From: Clytia hemisphaerica
Taxonomy: Eukaryota > Cnidaria > Hydrozoa > Leptothecata > Clytiidae
Reading direction: 5' to 3'
DNA: 64,000 bases
Assembly: GCA_902728285.1 (NCBI GenBank)
Contig: CACVBU010000158.1
Coordinates: 62,001 to 126,000, forward strand
The notes beneath the pieces were generated by a model. It had not been told where the DNA came from. It searched no databases and saw only the letters and a program-made list of their open reading frames with translations. Positions 20,524-31,120 of this stretch are shown here, piece by piece (position 1 is the stretch's first letter; every line of letters begins with the position of its first letter). Both the position numbers and the translations under genes were made by a program.

Positions 20524-20959
20524 ATGCGAGTATCTCTAATTGGTCAGTACGCGCCTAGTCACTGAGCAGAATTTTCACAGGCTTTTCGATATTTCTCGAG
20601 CGCGCGCATAATTTATGGAAAAAGCTGACATGGCAAAAAAAGATAAACAAATGAAAATGAAAACACAGGTTCATTTCTAAACAAAATGGCTGATGGAAAG
20701 GAGCCTTTATGAATGTGGCTGACGTTTGGATATAGTTTAAAGTAGTTTTGAAAGTTTACTGAGTTTGTAAAAGAGGTTTTATGGTAAGTAATTATGTGTG
20801 TCTGCCTGGGTTTCCAAAGTTTTGATAGTCTGTCAACAAGGGTTCACTCACAGGCAGTATCAAACAAACTGTACCATACTGTTTTAGTTGCACCAGACTC
20901 TAAAATTTTAGAAACTTTGTATGTTTAGGTAAGAGTTTTTTTTCTGAAATTTTGAGTCT
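20413..20959 (-). repeat. Right arm of the foldback
   Basis: Inverted copy of 17410-17960. It ends at GAGTCT (20959), two bases before the palindromic MITE. Confidence 0.8.
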
Positions 20960-20961
20960 CA

Positions 20962-21622
20962 AGGGGATTAAGGCGGGGTCAAAATGCTTGCAACGTTACA
21001 AATCATTTTCAGAAGCTCATTTTGGGCTCAAGCGAAGCGTATGACGAAGTAGAATAGGATTCAGTCTAGGCAGATGTTTTTTCATTTTGAAATTTTGCGT
21101 AATTCGCAAAAATCCTCAATTTTGCGCTATTTTGATGACGTCATGAAAATTGAAATCCAAATAACTTTTGATAGAATTATCAAAATAATTTCAAATTTTG
21201 ACCAAAGATGCATATTATTAATGTCTTTAGGATTAGAAAAAAAATTTAATAAAATTTGATGACGTCATCACTTTTCAGCTAAAAAACTAAAATCCTTAAA
21301 AGATGCTGACATCATCAAGATTTTGAAAATTTTTTGAAATTTTTTGAAGATTTGCATTGAAATGCATCTTTGGTGAAAGTTTGAAATTATTTTGATGATT
21401 CTATCAAAAGTTATTGGAATTTCAATTTTTATGACGTCATCAAAATAGCGCAAAATTGAGGATTATTGCGAATTACGCAAAATTTCAAAATGAAAAAACA
21501 TCTGCCTAGACTGAATCTTATTCTAATTAGTTATACGCTTCGTTTGAGCCCAAAACGAGCTTCTGAAAATGATTTGTAACGTTGCAAGGATTTTGACCTC
21601 CACGAACCCGCCTTAATCCCCT
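20962..21622. mobile_element. Palindromic MITE, 661 bp
   Basis: The termini AGGGGATTAAGGCGGG (20962-20977) and its exact reverse complement (21607-21622) bound a sequence that folds back on itself over most of its length. Examples: GAAGCTCATTTTGGGCTCAA near the left end against TTGAGCCCAAAACGAGCTTC near the right, and CGTAATTCGCAAAAATCCTC against GAGGATTATTGCGAATTACG. Three TGACGTCA palindromes lie inside (21136, 21260, 21432). It has no coding capacity. It abuts the foldback directly. No target duplication was recognised. Confidence 0.85.
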
Positions 21623-22484
21623 GGAGGTCTTGATACCCAGGCTAGAGAGGCCCAACAATACGGGTTCTCCCCACATGGACCATTGTTGATGGACTCTTTA
21701 ATCTTCATCAGACCACAATAACCCGATTCAGATTTCAGTATGGTTATCGTTGTACTAGTGGGAAGTGAAGTCTTCCTTGCAATCTTGCTTCCTACCCCTT
21801 CCATTTCAATAATATTGATTGTCAGGTCAAAAGCAAGAACACGCCCAAAAACATAATATATTTCTAAAAAACAAATTTTATTTTATAGTTACACATATTA
21901 TTATACATGTTTTCAGAGAAGGCAAAAAATGCACCCGGCATCTTGGTTAATACAGCCACATCGCGTATCTTAAAATAGAGCAAATAAATGCATTATGTAG
22001 AATATCATAATATTTTCTTTTACTTTTCTTTTACTTTTCCAACGATTCAAAATATCCTCTACAGATAGCAGAAAATGAAGTCTCGATCAAGAGTTAAATC
22101 TGCCAATCCTCACCAAATAAAATGTTCATTAGAGGAGTCATTTTGTAGTTATAAAATCAAAGAAATTGGTTTTACAACAACAAATTGGAATCATATACTG
22201 TTTCCTTACATAAATGCCAAGATTTAACTTACATTTCTTCGAATTGATGCTATTTTCGCTTTTTCTTTGTTTTGGCGAGAGACAGGATCGGTTATGTACT
22301 TATCCTAAAATTATGATAAAAAAGGAATGTAAATAATTGACCAAGCATTTTTACAGAATATCAAATATGAAATAACTTGTTACAATTATGTAATTATACA
22401 GCTACAACTTAGGTACCTATAAATAAAAAATACACTTACGCTTACCCTATTATTATCAGGCTTTTTCGGGTTTTGTATTCTCAA
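21623..22484. other. Gene-free stretch
   Basis: No coding exon or repeat structure is recognised in this AT-rich interval. Confidence 0.4.
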
Positions 22485-23249
22485 GGGGGGGGGAGTGTTT
22501 TCCACCAGCCTTGCATAACTTTTGATCTAGAAAAGATATCGACTTGAAACTTGGCAGAAATGTTCTCTACCATAAAAGGAATTCATAGAAAAAAATTTGG
22601 GTTGATGACGTCATCACAAAATTTCACAATTATCGCTGACAAATGAAAAAGTACTATTCAATAAAATAGTAATTAAAGTTGAACGAATGGAGATTTTTCA
22701 ATTCTTTTGATTTTCTAAAAGCAAGAAATAATATCTTTAACATATTTGCCAGTTTTTAACACATTATTAAAATTCACGTTTAAAATCCATGCAGAAAATG
22801 GGTAAATTTTTTCAAGAAACAATGACGTCGTTTTTGAAAATTTTTAAAATATATTTACACAATAAATTGAAGTTGAGATAAGAATTGTTTGATACTTAAA
22901 CTTTCACGCAACTTTTCGTCACGATCTTCAGTCAAAAATTCTATACATATATTTAAAATTTTATTATTGATACCTAAAACCTGTCAAAATTTGAATTCAA
23001 TTGGATGCCTAAAACAAAAGTTATGCTAAATTTAAGATTTTGGGATTTTGCAGGGTTTTAGCTGGATTTTATGATATTCCTGCGCAAAAAAAGTCATAAA
23101 TCCTGATCTGGTCAGTTTTTAATTGTAAAATTTGGTATACATGCTGCTAATAAGATTATAGGAACAGTCAAAAACTTTCAAAGTATTAAAAAAAAATTTC
23201 AGTGAGCTATTAGCAAAGGAGTACCAGCCCGGTGGAAAAAACCCTCCCT
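22485..23249. mobile_element. Possible MITE with short imperfect inverted ends
   Basis: The left end GGGAGTGTTTTCCACCAGCC (22490-22509) matches the reverse complement of the right end (GGCTGGT... reading CCCGGTGGAAAAAACCCTCC, 23228-23247) with a few mismatches. The interior is AT-rich, noncoding and has a TGACGTCA palindrome at 22606-22613. The inverted ends are short, so the call is tentative. Confidence 0.45.
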
Positions 23250-23638
23250 GATAAAAATAGGGTTCAAACGATCCGTGACTACCCTGTCGCTTTCCTGGTT
23301 GTTGGTCTGATGATTGACTTAGCGTCTCCTCCACTTCCATGATGATTTATATATTATATTCCTCTGCAAAGTGATCTTTCTTCGAATAAAAACGAGAATT
23401 AATTATTAGTTGATGAAATCGAAAAACTTTCTTAGGTCTAAACTTCAAATTTTAGTGAAATTCCAGGCAACTGAATAACTGCACAGATTATTTGTCGGAA
23501 TGCGTGACAAAATAATGTTCTCAATTCGGTTTGTTGAAAGAAAAGGAAAAAAAATTCTAAAGCAGCTATTTCTCTACGTTCCTATTTTTATAAAAAGTTT
23601 CTAAGAGAAGAGAGAGAGTTCAAAGTAGAATTTTTTAT

Positions 23639-24737
23639 TGGACCTACCCCGGTGGGGTGGAGGTCCTATAAACTAACCTGTGTTCGTTCGTCCGTTCGTC
23701 CGTCAGTTCGTCTGTTACTAACTTTTCTCAGGATTGAATCATAGGAATCTTTTGATTTTTGGTACAAAGGTGCAAAATGGTGATGGCCAAAATGTGACGG
23801 AGCTTGATTTACGAAAAAAAAATCTTTTGGGTAAATTTGGGCCAAAAAACGGCTGAAAAACGGGTTTTTTTGACTTTGTGAAAAATTGAATCATTAATTT
23901 TTTCAGATTTTTAGCATGAAAGTAGGGTACCATCATAGGTAAAAGATGGCTCAAGAAGATTTTTTCAAAGAAAATTTGTTTGCTCAAAAAACATGTTTAT
24001 CTATAAGAATCTCTAATTTATAAGCATACATCAATGTAATTAGTCAAATTACTCGAATTATTTATGAGATATATTTTTTTTTGCTCATGAGTGCTTACTT
24101 CTGAAGAATTTGGTTCCTTGGCGTGTTTTAATAGAGAAACTGGCCAAATTCGATATTTTTTTATAAGCACATTATCAATTACTTTGGTATTAACTTTTCT
24201 CAAGATTGGCTCTTTCATTCTTTATGATTTTTTTGCACAAAGATGCATAACTATGAACCCTGAAATATGACGGAGCCCGATTTTCGAAAAGAAATGTTTT
24301 TGGGCAAATTTGGGCCAAAAAACGGCTAAAAAACGGGTTTTTTGGCCTTTGTGAAATATTGGATCATTGTTTTTTTCAGATCTTTTTACATGAAAGTAGT
24401 TAAAAGATGGCTCAGACAGACTTTCGTAAAAAAAGATATTTTCAGCTCAAAAAACGCATCTTTATCTATAAGAATCACTATTAATAAGCATACATCAATG
24501 TTCTTAGACAAATTCTCTAAATTTTTTGATGAGATCGTGGATGTTTTTTTTTTCACGAAGTCTTGAATATGAAAGAATATTTCAGTATGAAATTTTGGTT
24601 TCTAAACGTTTTTTTATGCGAAACAAACGACTAATTTTAATAGATTGTCACTATTTGTGTTCTGAATGATTGTTTAACGGGCATGCTCACGTAGATATCA
24701 ATTATATATGTGTTAAATGCACAACCAGGTAGGTCCA
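23639..24737. mobile_element. Non-autonomous element with internal 473-bp direct repeat
   Basis: Terminal inverted repeats TGGACCTACC (23639-23648) and GGTAGGTCCA (24728-24737). A TTCGTCCGTTCGTCCG-type stretch follows the left end. Two related segments are arranged in tandem inside; the phrase AAATTTGGGCCAAAAAACGG occurs at 23833 and 24306. No protein is encoded. Confidence 0.65.
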
Positions 24738-24799
24738 TAAAAGTATCACTTGTTTCTTTACTGACCGAAAATCCAAAAAATTGATTAATTTAGTTTAGG

Positions 24800-25058
24800 G
24801 GGGGGGGGTTGTAGGGGTTCGAAATACCGTTTTCCCGTCAAATTTTTTGCTGAATCCCGGAATCCCGAAAATTGGAAATAATAATAGCACCGTCACACCG
24901 GCTTGTACAAGGCAAAAATGTACCTAAATACCGTCACCGTCTGATTTTAAAATAGCATTTTCCCGTCTCTTTTTTCGTCAAATCCCGTAATACTGTACTA
25001 AAAAAGGGCCAATCCCGTCACACCCTAAAAGTACAAACCCCCCCCCCCCGTTTAGGAA
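24800..25058. repeat. CCGTCA/ATACCG-rich repeat between G and C runs
   Basis: A run of G (about 24800-24809) opens and a run of C (about 25039-25050) closes a segment full of ACCGT, CCCGTCA and ATACCG words. The ends are inverted (GGGGGGTTGTA against TACAAACCCCCC). It is one of at least three loci of this repeat theme in the window (also 34237-34375 and 53138-54663). Confidence 0.65.
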
Positions 25059-26251
25059 TCCAGGATATCAAATTGCTTCATCTAGGAATATAAAAAAGCA
25101 TTCCAGGGTTTCCCCTTTAATCATGCGGTGTGCTGGTCTTTTGAGGAAGTATGTTTTCAGATAATATAATCACTGCTACAATTTTATCTGTAACCATAAT
25201 GTTATTTGTATTTTAAACGAAATAAAACAAATATTGCAAATGCCTCCAATTAAAAACATTCCTGGATGTTTAAATGATAGCAAAGTAAGAATAATCTACG
25301 AAATAGGAAAACAATCCCGAGACTTACTTGCAAAGTATCTCAACATCTCAAATGGATTATAGCAAAATGAATGTAAATTAGCAATGTTCATAGCTGTCTT
25401 CTGTTCATAGTCAGTGCATTGAAGCACAGCAAATGAAATACCCACAGTCAATGAGTGAGACAGTCTGGGCAAGAGCTTAATAATTTCATCTCAAAACGAC
25501 GTCTGAGGTTTGGTATGTTTTCTAGTGTCTAGGATTATAAACCTTAAACCAGCAACATTCCACTTCCAATGTCGCAGTTAATTGTTGTGTTCCACTTTTG
25601 AACAGGTTCCAGACTTGTAAAGTGTTCCAGGTTTAATTTGTCATCCAAGTTTGTGCGCCATGTTAGCTATCGTTGGCTGGAAAGGTCGTAATAGTAAAAT
25701 CCTTGCTGTGAAGATTAGGGACTGAATAATAATAATAGGTTGAATAAATTGGCAACCTACAATGGAGGGCATTCTATTCTTCCAGATAGAAATACCAACA
25801 ACACAAACAACTTATTTGTTTTGTTTCATTAACATTTTACTTATTGAACAATGCTGTTTGTATCTAAAGGAAAGAAAATAAACATTGAGAAAAGTACTAG
25901 AAAAAAACATGTAGTCACAGACCAGTCCCTTTTCAATGACCAACAATCTTGGACTTTCAAACAAGTTCCAAGAAAAATAGTTCAGATTGTACTTTTTTTA
26001 GCCTTTTCTCATCCTACCAATATCTGCAAACTTTTATATTAAAATCTTGGAAGGTTGATACTATTATTTATCATTTGTATCATTTGAAAGCTAAAAATTC
26101 ACCTGCTGGAAAATATGTGAATTGTTTTAGTTTGTTTAATCTCAGCAAACACTAACGGAAGCACCAAATATCACAATATCATATCGTGCAATGTGATTGT
26201 TTTAAAAGTAGCATCCAATCAAATTTGTACTTGAAACAAATAAAGGTTGCA
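25059..26251. other. Gene-free stretch
   Basis: No supported exon, RNA gene or repeat. Short frames on the plus strand at 25851-26155 have no recognisable content. Confidence 0.4.
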
Positions 26252-26739
26252 TTAACTTATAATTTTTATTAAGCTCCAACTGTCCAAATAGTCACCATAC
26301 AAATTTCTTATTATTGCGACTTGTTTTTCAAGGGGTTGACCACTACGAATGGAGATTTCAGTTGGATCATCGATAGCTGCCACGTTCAACTCGACAAACT
26401 CATTCTGTGCAAAACGTGGAAGTTGGGCAATGGAAACTACGGTATCTTGAGTAGTTGCTGGATCATGTTTAAATAGAACGGATTTTAGTAAGGTTACCAT
26501 AGACCAGCGGTTGACGACCAAATCCCCATTCGATACATTTATCTTGCTGATTTTAACAGGAGTGCAAGATGATTGAACTTCTGAAAACAACTTCCTCTTA
26601 TTTGGATTGAAACATACGGTGACCTTGCGTTCTGTTGCTGTTTGTAGTATATATGTGAAGTAATTCGGGTTGTTTGTATTTTGGTTTGTCAACTTTTTGA
26701 CAGAGTGGATGTAACCAATGCTGGTGTTTTCACGTCCAT
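26252..26739 (-). pseudogene. Exon of a multi-copy OB-fold-like (RPA-related) protein, probably transposon-associated
   Basis: A minus-strand exon follows a good acceptor (CTTTTTATTAG, exon starts at 26739). It reads SIGYIHSVKKLT, YFTYILQTATERKVTVCF, CTPVKISK, then EISIRSGQPLEKQVAIIRN. I recall this pattern from a repeated family in cnidarian and fish genomes thought to have RPA-like single-stranded-DNA-binding OB folds; I cannot check this here. After QVAIIRN the expected strand pattern breaks down, suggesting a frameshift or end of similarity near 26290, and the frame stops at 26252. No other exon was found upstream. Function is inferred only from family memory. Confidence 0.45.
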
Positions 26740-26827
26740 CTAATAAAAAGAAAGCATAAAATTAAAAAACGAACAACTTTTGTTGTGAGAGATATTGTTG
26801 GCATGAGGGTGAATAACAAAAGACTTT

Positions 26828-26885
26828 TTGATAAATAAAGAGATTGCTCACGGGAATTTTTTGATTCGCATCCCGCGCGATCATA
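26828..26885 (+). repeat. Dispersed repeat end, shared with 52.9 kb
   Basis: GATAAATAAAGAGATTGCTC followed by ACGGGAATTT matches, in inverted orientation, the sequence at about 52939-52978. Downstream both copies become GC-rich with CCCGCG words. It looks like one end of a dispersed element whose other end I did not find. Confidence 0.5.
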
Positions 26886-27099
26886 TTTAATCGCCCGCGC
26901 GTGTACGCTCTGTCTGCTGTATATCATGTATATGGTTATCTGATACACCGATGGGGAATTGGCGGCCGCCCACACTAAAACTCTAAAGGAGCAGGCCAAT
27001 TTCCCATCGGAGAGGAATGATAGTCGGCCTTTGATGAGCCGCATCCTTAGTCGGGTTCAACTGCTCTCACCTGTATAGGTTGAGAAAATTGTCGCTCAA

Positions 27100-27602
27100 G
27101 TTGACAATCCCCTAAAATGAGTGCTGCGCCGGCAGTCAAAAACTAAAAACTTTTTTTTATAGTTTCATAGCCTCAATAACAAAACAAATTACGACTTCAA
27201 GGAGGGGAAGTTATGGAGGCACTTTCATGTATAGATTTTGGTTGTTTTTGGTTTGTTTTGCTGGATTTCTTTTGCAATTTGAATTTCTTTATACTTTCTT
27301 GTCATTACTTTCAGTATTTAGGGTATTTTCTGTAATATGCACCAACTTAGAAGAGTGTTTTTTACACACAGAAAAGAAGTTTGTTTTTGTTTATTTTTGT
27401 TACTGATATTTTCTCAAAGGCAAAATCAAAGAACTTAAAGAAACTATATTAGGTAAGTCTATTATACCTTTTTCAGTTACTTTCTTGTGGGTATAATCTT
27501 GTACTGTCCTCAAATTGGCTATTGAGACCGCCAGACGACCGACAACAGTCAAGGGTCTCTAGCAGCTGTACAAATATGGATTAATATCAACATGACAAAA
27601 AC
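27100..27602. other. Gene-free stretch before the Penelope-like element
   Basis: No exon or repeat is recognised up to the abrupt start of reverse transcriptase homology near 27600. Confidence 0.35.
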
Positions 27603-28685
27603 GATATTGGCCTCTACCGCGACGATGGATTAGGCGTTTTCGAAACCGGCAAAAATGGTTCAAAATCCGAAAGAATCAAAAAGAAAATAACAAAAACTTT
27701 CAAAGACTTCGGTTTAGACATTGTGATCGAATGCAATAAAAAGGTTGTCGATTACCTTGATGTTACGTTCAATTTAAACGATGGTACATTCCGACCTTAC
27801 CATAAACCAGATAACAACTTACAGTACATCAACACCCAATCCAACCACCCACCAAATATCATCCAACAACTGCCAAAAACGATTGAAAAACGCTTATCGG
27901 AGCATTCGTCCAATGAACAAATCTTCAATGAAGCAAAGCCCATTTACGAAAAGGCTTTGAAAGACGCCGGCTATGAAGCCAATTTAACCTTCACACCAAC
28001 AGTGAACAGACCACAAACACACCAAAGAAAACGCAACGTCATTTGGTTTAACCCTCCCTTCAGCAAATCAGTCTAAACAAATATCGCACAAAAGTTCTTG
28101 AAGTTGATCGACAAACACTTTCCTCGTCATCATAAATACCACAAGCTGTTCAATCGAAATACAGTCAAAGTTAGCTATAGCTGCACGACCAACATGAAAG
28201 CCATCATCGATGGGCATAACAAAGCAGTACTCAAAAAGCAAGACATCGTACAACCAACCAAAACATGCAACTGCATCGTCAAAAATCAATGCCCCATGAA
28301 CGGTAACTGCTTAGCTAAAAACACTGTTTACGAAGCCACACTGACAACAGACGACGAGAATTTACCACCAAAAATTTACATCGGTCTCGCAGAAATAACC
28401 TTCAAAAAGCGATATGCGAACCACAAGAAATCGTTCAACCACGCCAAATACGAAAATGAAACCGAGCTCTCGAACGAATTTTGGCGGCATTCTCGTAACC
28501 AGACAAACCCTAAAGTTACATGGCGAATTGTAAGAAAGTGCAAACCGTTCAACAGAAGCAGCCTGAAATGTGACCCTTGTTTGAACGAAAAATTTGAAAT
28601 CTCTTTGCGTAAAGACAATTTACTGAACTCTAGATCTGAACTTATCTCAAAATGCCGGCACATAAACAAACACCTACTTGAAAAT
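27603..28685 (+). pseudogene. Penelope-like RT C-terminus and GIY-YIG endonuclease, interrupted
   Basis: The frame opens with GLYRDDGLGVF near 27606, the YxDD catalytic box of this RT family, followed by DYLDVTFNLNDG and the thumb region. A TAA at 28074-28076 interrupts the linker. The same frame then reads FPRHHKYHKLFNRNTVK. A Cys cluster follows (CNCIVKNQCPMNGNC near 28266), then the endonuclease core IYIGLAEITFKKRYANHKKSF near 28376 and CDPCLNEKFEI near 28570. Penelope-like elements are the established group combining this RT type with GIY-YIG. The Gypsy LTR breaks the gene a few codons before its end. It is dead because of the 5' truncation, the stop and the insertion. Confidence 0.8.
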
Positions 28686-28909
28686 GTAATCAACTGTATG
28701 AGACATTATGAAATGCCCATTAGTATTCTTATGAACTGTATGATGCTACAGAAACATGAACTGTCTTGGACCGTTGTCCATTAGCCATGGTTTATGGCAT
28801 CATTGTTCCCTTCATATTTTATAGTTTTATCCTTGTATATTTTAGATCCAAACATTCTAAAAATTACAATAAAATCACTAAAAAGTAATCAACGAATGAC
28901 TTTTGTCCA
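28686..28909 (+). repeat. 5' LTR of the Gypsy element
   Basis: 224 bp, ending TTTTGTCCA. It contains AATAAA-like wording near the end (CAATAAAATCAC) that could serve as a polyadenylation signal. It interrupts the endonuclease frame of the Penelope-like element. Confidence 0.9.
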
Positions 28910-28960
28910 TGTTTGGATCAACATCACATTATTGGATGAGTGTTTTGTATCATTGACACA

Positions 28961-31120
28961 ATGACTGTACTCTCGTGTCCCATCCCTGACTGTGGTTTCA
29001 TGACTGATGATGTAGACGTGATTGGTGCAGCTGCTATATTGAATGTGCACTTCCATACACACGCTACCAACGCCTTCCAAGGCCGTGCCGCACCAATGCG
29101 TGCTCCCAGGCTTGAGCGTCCGAAGCTTCAAATGAACGCCACCACTGAGGACTGGAATGCATTCACCCGACGTTGGGAGACTTATCGCACTGGTTCCTCC
29201 ATACCTAATGTAGTTGCATCTGGTCAGCTCCTTGAATGCACAGAGGAACAGCTTGGTAACATTGTGCTCAGAGCTAAACCTAACTTTACCACCCTTGCGC
29301 TTGATGATACGCTCGTGACATTGAAGAAGCTAGCAGTGATTCCTGTAGCACTCGGTGTTGTACGTTCTGAACTGTTAGCTATGCGCCAGGATCCAGATGA
29401 GCCCTTCCGAACCTTCGCCGCTAGGGTTCAAGGAGAAACAGAGACATGCGAATTTAAGACAGTATTCGACGGTTCATGTAATAACTGTGAGACCGCCTAT
29501 AATGGTGAAGTATATTACACAGACGAGGTTATCAGGGACGTTCTGCTGAACGGAATCGCAGATGTTGACATTCGTCGCGACGCCCTGAATGCTGATGACA
29601 TCCAGGAGAAACCTGTAACTGATGTGATGGCATTCGTGGAGAACAAAGAGACCGCGCGTAACGCCAACCCGATATCATCAGTCACAGGGTTATGAGCGTA
29701 TCGGCGAGGCAATCAACCTGACCACAGACGAGCAACTGACGGACGTCGTCGCAACCGTATGCCCTCTCCAAGCGAGATCGACAAAGTAAAGACTGCTAGC
29801 TGCCCTGATTGCCACAAAGTCTTCAACATATTCACAAAGAAACCAAGAGGATAGAACCAAAAACCTCACACACGGTGTGAGTTGTGCTGGAAGAAAAACA
29901 GAGATGAGCAACGACGCCAGACCAGTCAGTCCAACGCCATCAGCGGTACCTTCGACCCACTTGGCCAGATCTCTTCGATCACCTACGGTCCCTTACCAGC
30001 GCCACCCAAGGTTGCGTCCACCTCCCGTTCGAAGCCATCAATACTACTCGACCATCAAATATTCACCAAAGGAGCATGGAGACGAGCTCGTGTAATGTTC
30101 CATCCAACGGTCAACCTTCGCATTACCTTAGACAACCAGAAAGCTACATGTGTCGATATCGAAGCTGTAGCCGACTCTGGCGCACAATCCGATATCTGGT
30201 CCCTAGAACTCTTCCTGAAGGCTGGATTCGAGATGTCAGATCTATCACCTGCCGCCCTCTCCCTGGACGCAGCCAACAAATCACCGATTAGGATCGATGG
30301 AGTCTTCCGTGCCAGAATGACAGGTGCAGTGGAAAGCAGGAACAAAGTATCTTGCCGCTCGATGGTTTACGTCAGTCGCGATGTTAAGCATTTATACCTT
30401 TCATACGACTCCATGCTTCAGCTCGGTATAATTAATCGTGACTTTCCAACTGTTGGAGCATTTAATAACAATCCAACCAGCAAAGAATCATCTTCTTCCC
30501 CTCAGGCAAACGCAAACATGCCTGTTGGATCAATCTGTGGTGCAACCAAGAGCGATGGGGGCATTTGTGACTGCCCCATGCGAACTGCACCACCTTCCCG
30601 CCCTAAAGAACTGCCCTTTCCCTGCATCCCTGAGAACAGCACTCGCATGCGTGATTGGCTCCTCGACTACTCTGGGAGCTCTACATTCAACACCTGTCCA
30701 CACCAACAGCTTCCTTGCATGGACGGTCCTCCCGTCGAGATCCACATCAAAGATGATGCGGTACCAGTCGCCCATCACAAAGCCATACCTGTACCAATCC
30801 ACTGGAAAGACAAAGTATACGCAGACCTTGATCGTGATGTTGCCCTTGACGTAATCGAGCCGGTGCCATTGGGAGAACCATCGGACTGGTGTCACCACAT
30901 GGTCGTCGCAAGAAAACACGATGGCTCCCCTCGTAGAACCGTCGACCTATCACCACTGAATAAGTTTTGTAAGAGGGAGACCCACAATTCAGAACAACCT
31001 TTTCATATAGTACGACGCATTCCTCGAAATACCTGGAAAACCGTCATAGATGCTTGGAATGGCTATCACAGCCTTCCTTTGCGCCAATCTGACCGCCACT
31101 TAACAACATTTATCACACCT
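28961..31120 (+). pseudogene. Gypsy gag, protease and start of RT, with two stops
   Basis: The first ATG is at 28961 (MTVLSCPIPDC). The N-terminus has a C-x4-C and H-x3-H pattern (CPIPDC ... HFHTH). A Gag-like helical domain follows (WNAFTRRWETYRTGS, ~29152). The frame stops at TGA 29693-29695 and again at TAG 29852-29854. Between and after these stops the same frame still reads a zinc-binding CPDCHKVF (~29800) and CELCWKKNR (~29877). Protease motif VADSGAQSDIW is near 30168. The RT fingers begin with VARKHDGSPRRTVDLSPLNK near 30904 and the frame leaves the conserved path by about 31130. Because the homology runs on in one frame through both stops, these are nonsense mutations rather than true ends. 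Confidence 0.8.

Larger units (their letters stand above)
17410..20959. mobile_element. Foldback structure with ~550-bp inverted arms
   Basis: The segment 17410-17960 (551 bp) is the reverse complement of 20413-20959 (547 bp) with scattered mismatches and small indels. The outer ends read AGACTCAAAATTTCAG and its complement; the inner ends read GGATATCCAGGCT and AGCCTGGATATCC. The arms enclose a 2.45-kb loop that carries a minus-strand repeat-protein gene and a local duplication. This could be a foldback-type DNA transposon, or an inverted duplication of a host segment. No transposase is recognised and no target duplication was found; the right outer end is directly followed by another element (20962). 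Confidence 0.75.

Noticed and set aside
28985..29010. CTGATGA word as a possible second hammerhead
   Set aside because: It lies within gag coding sequence and has no GAAA partner at the right distance.
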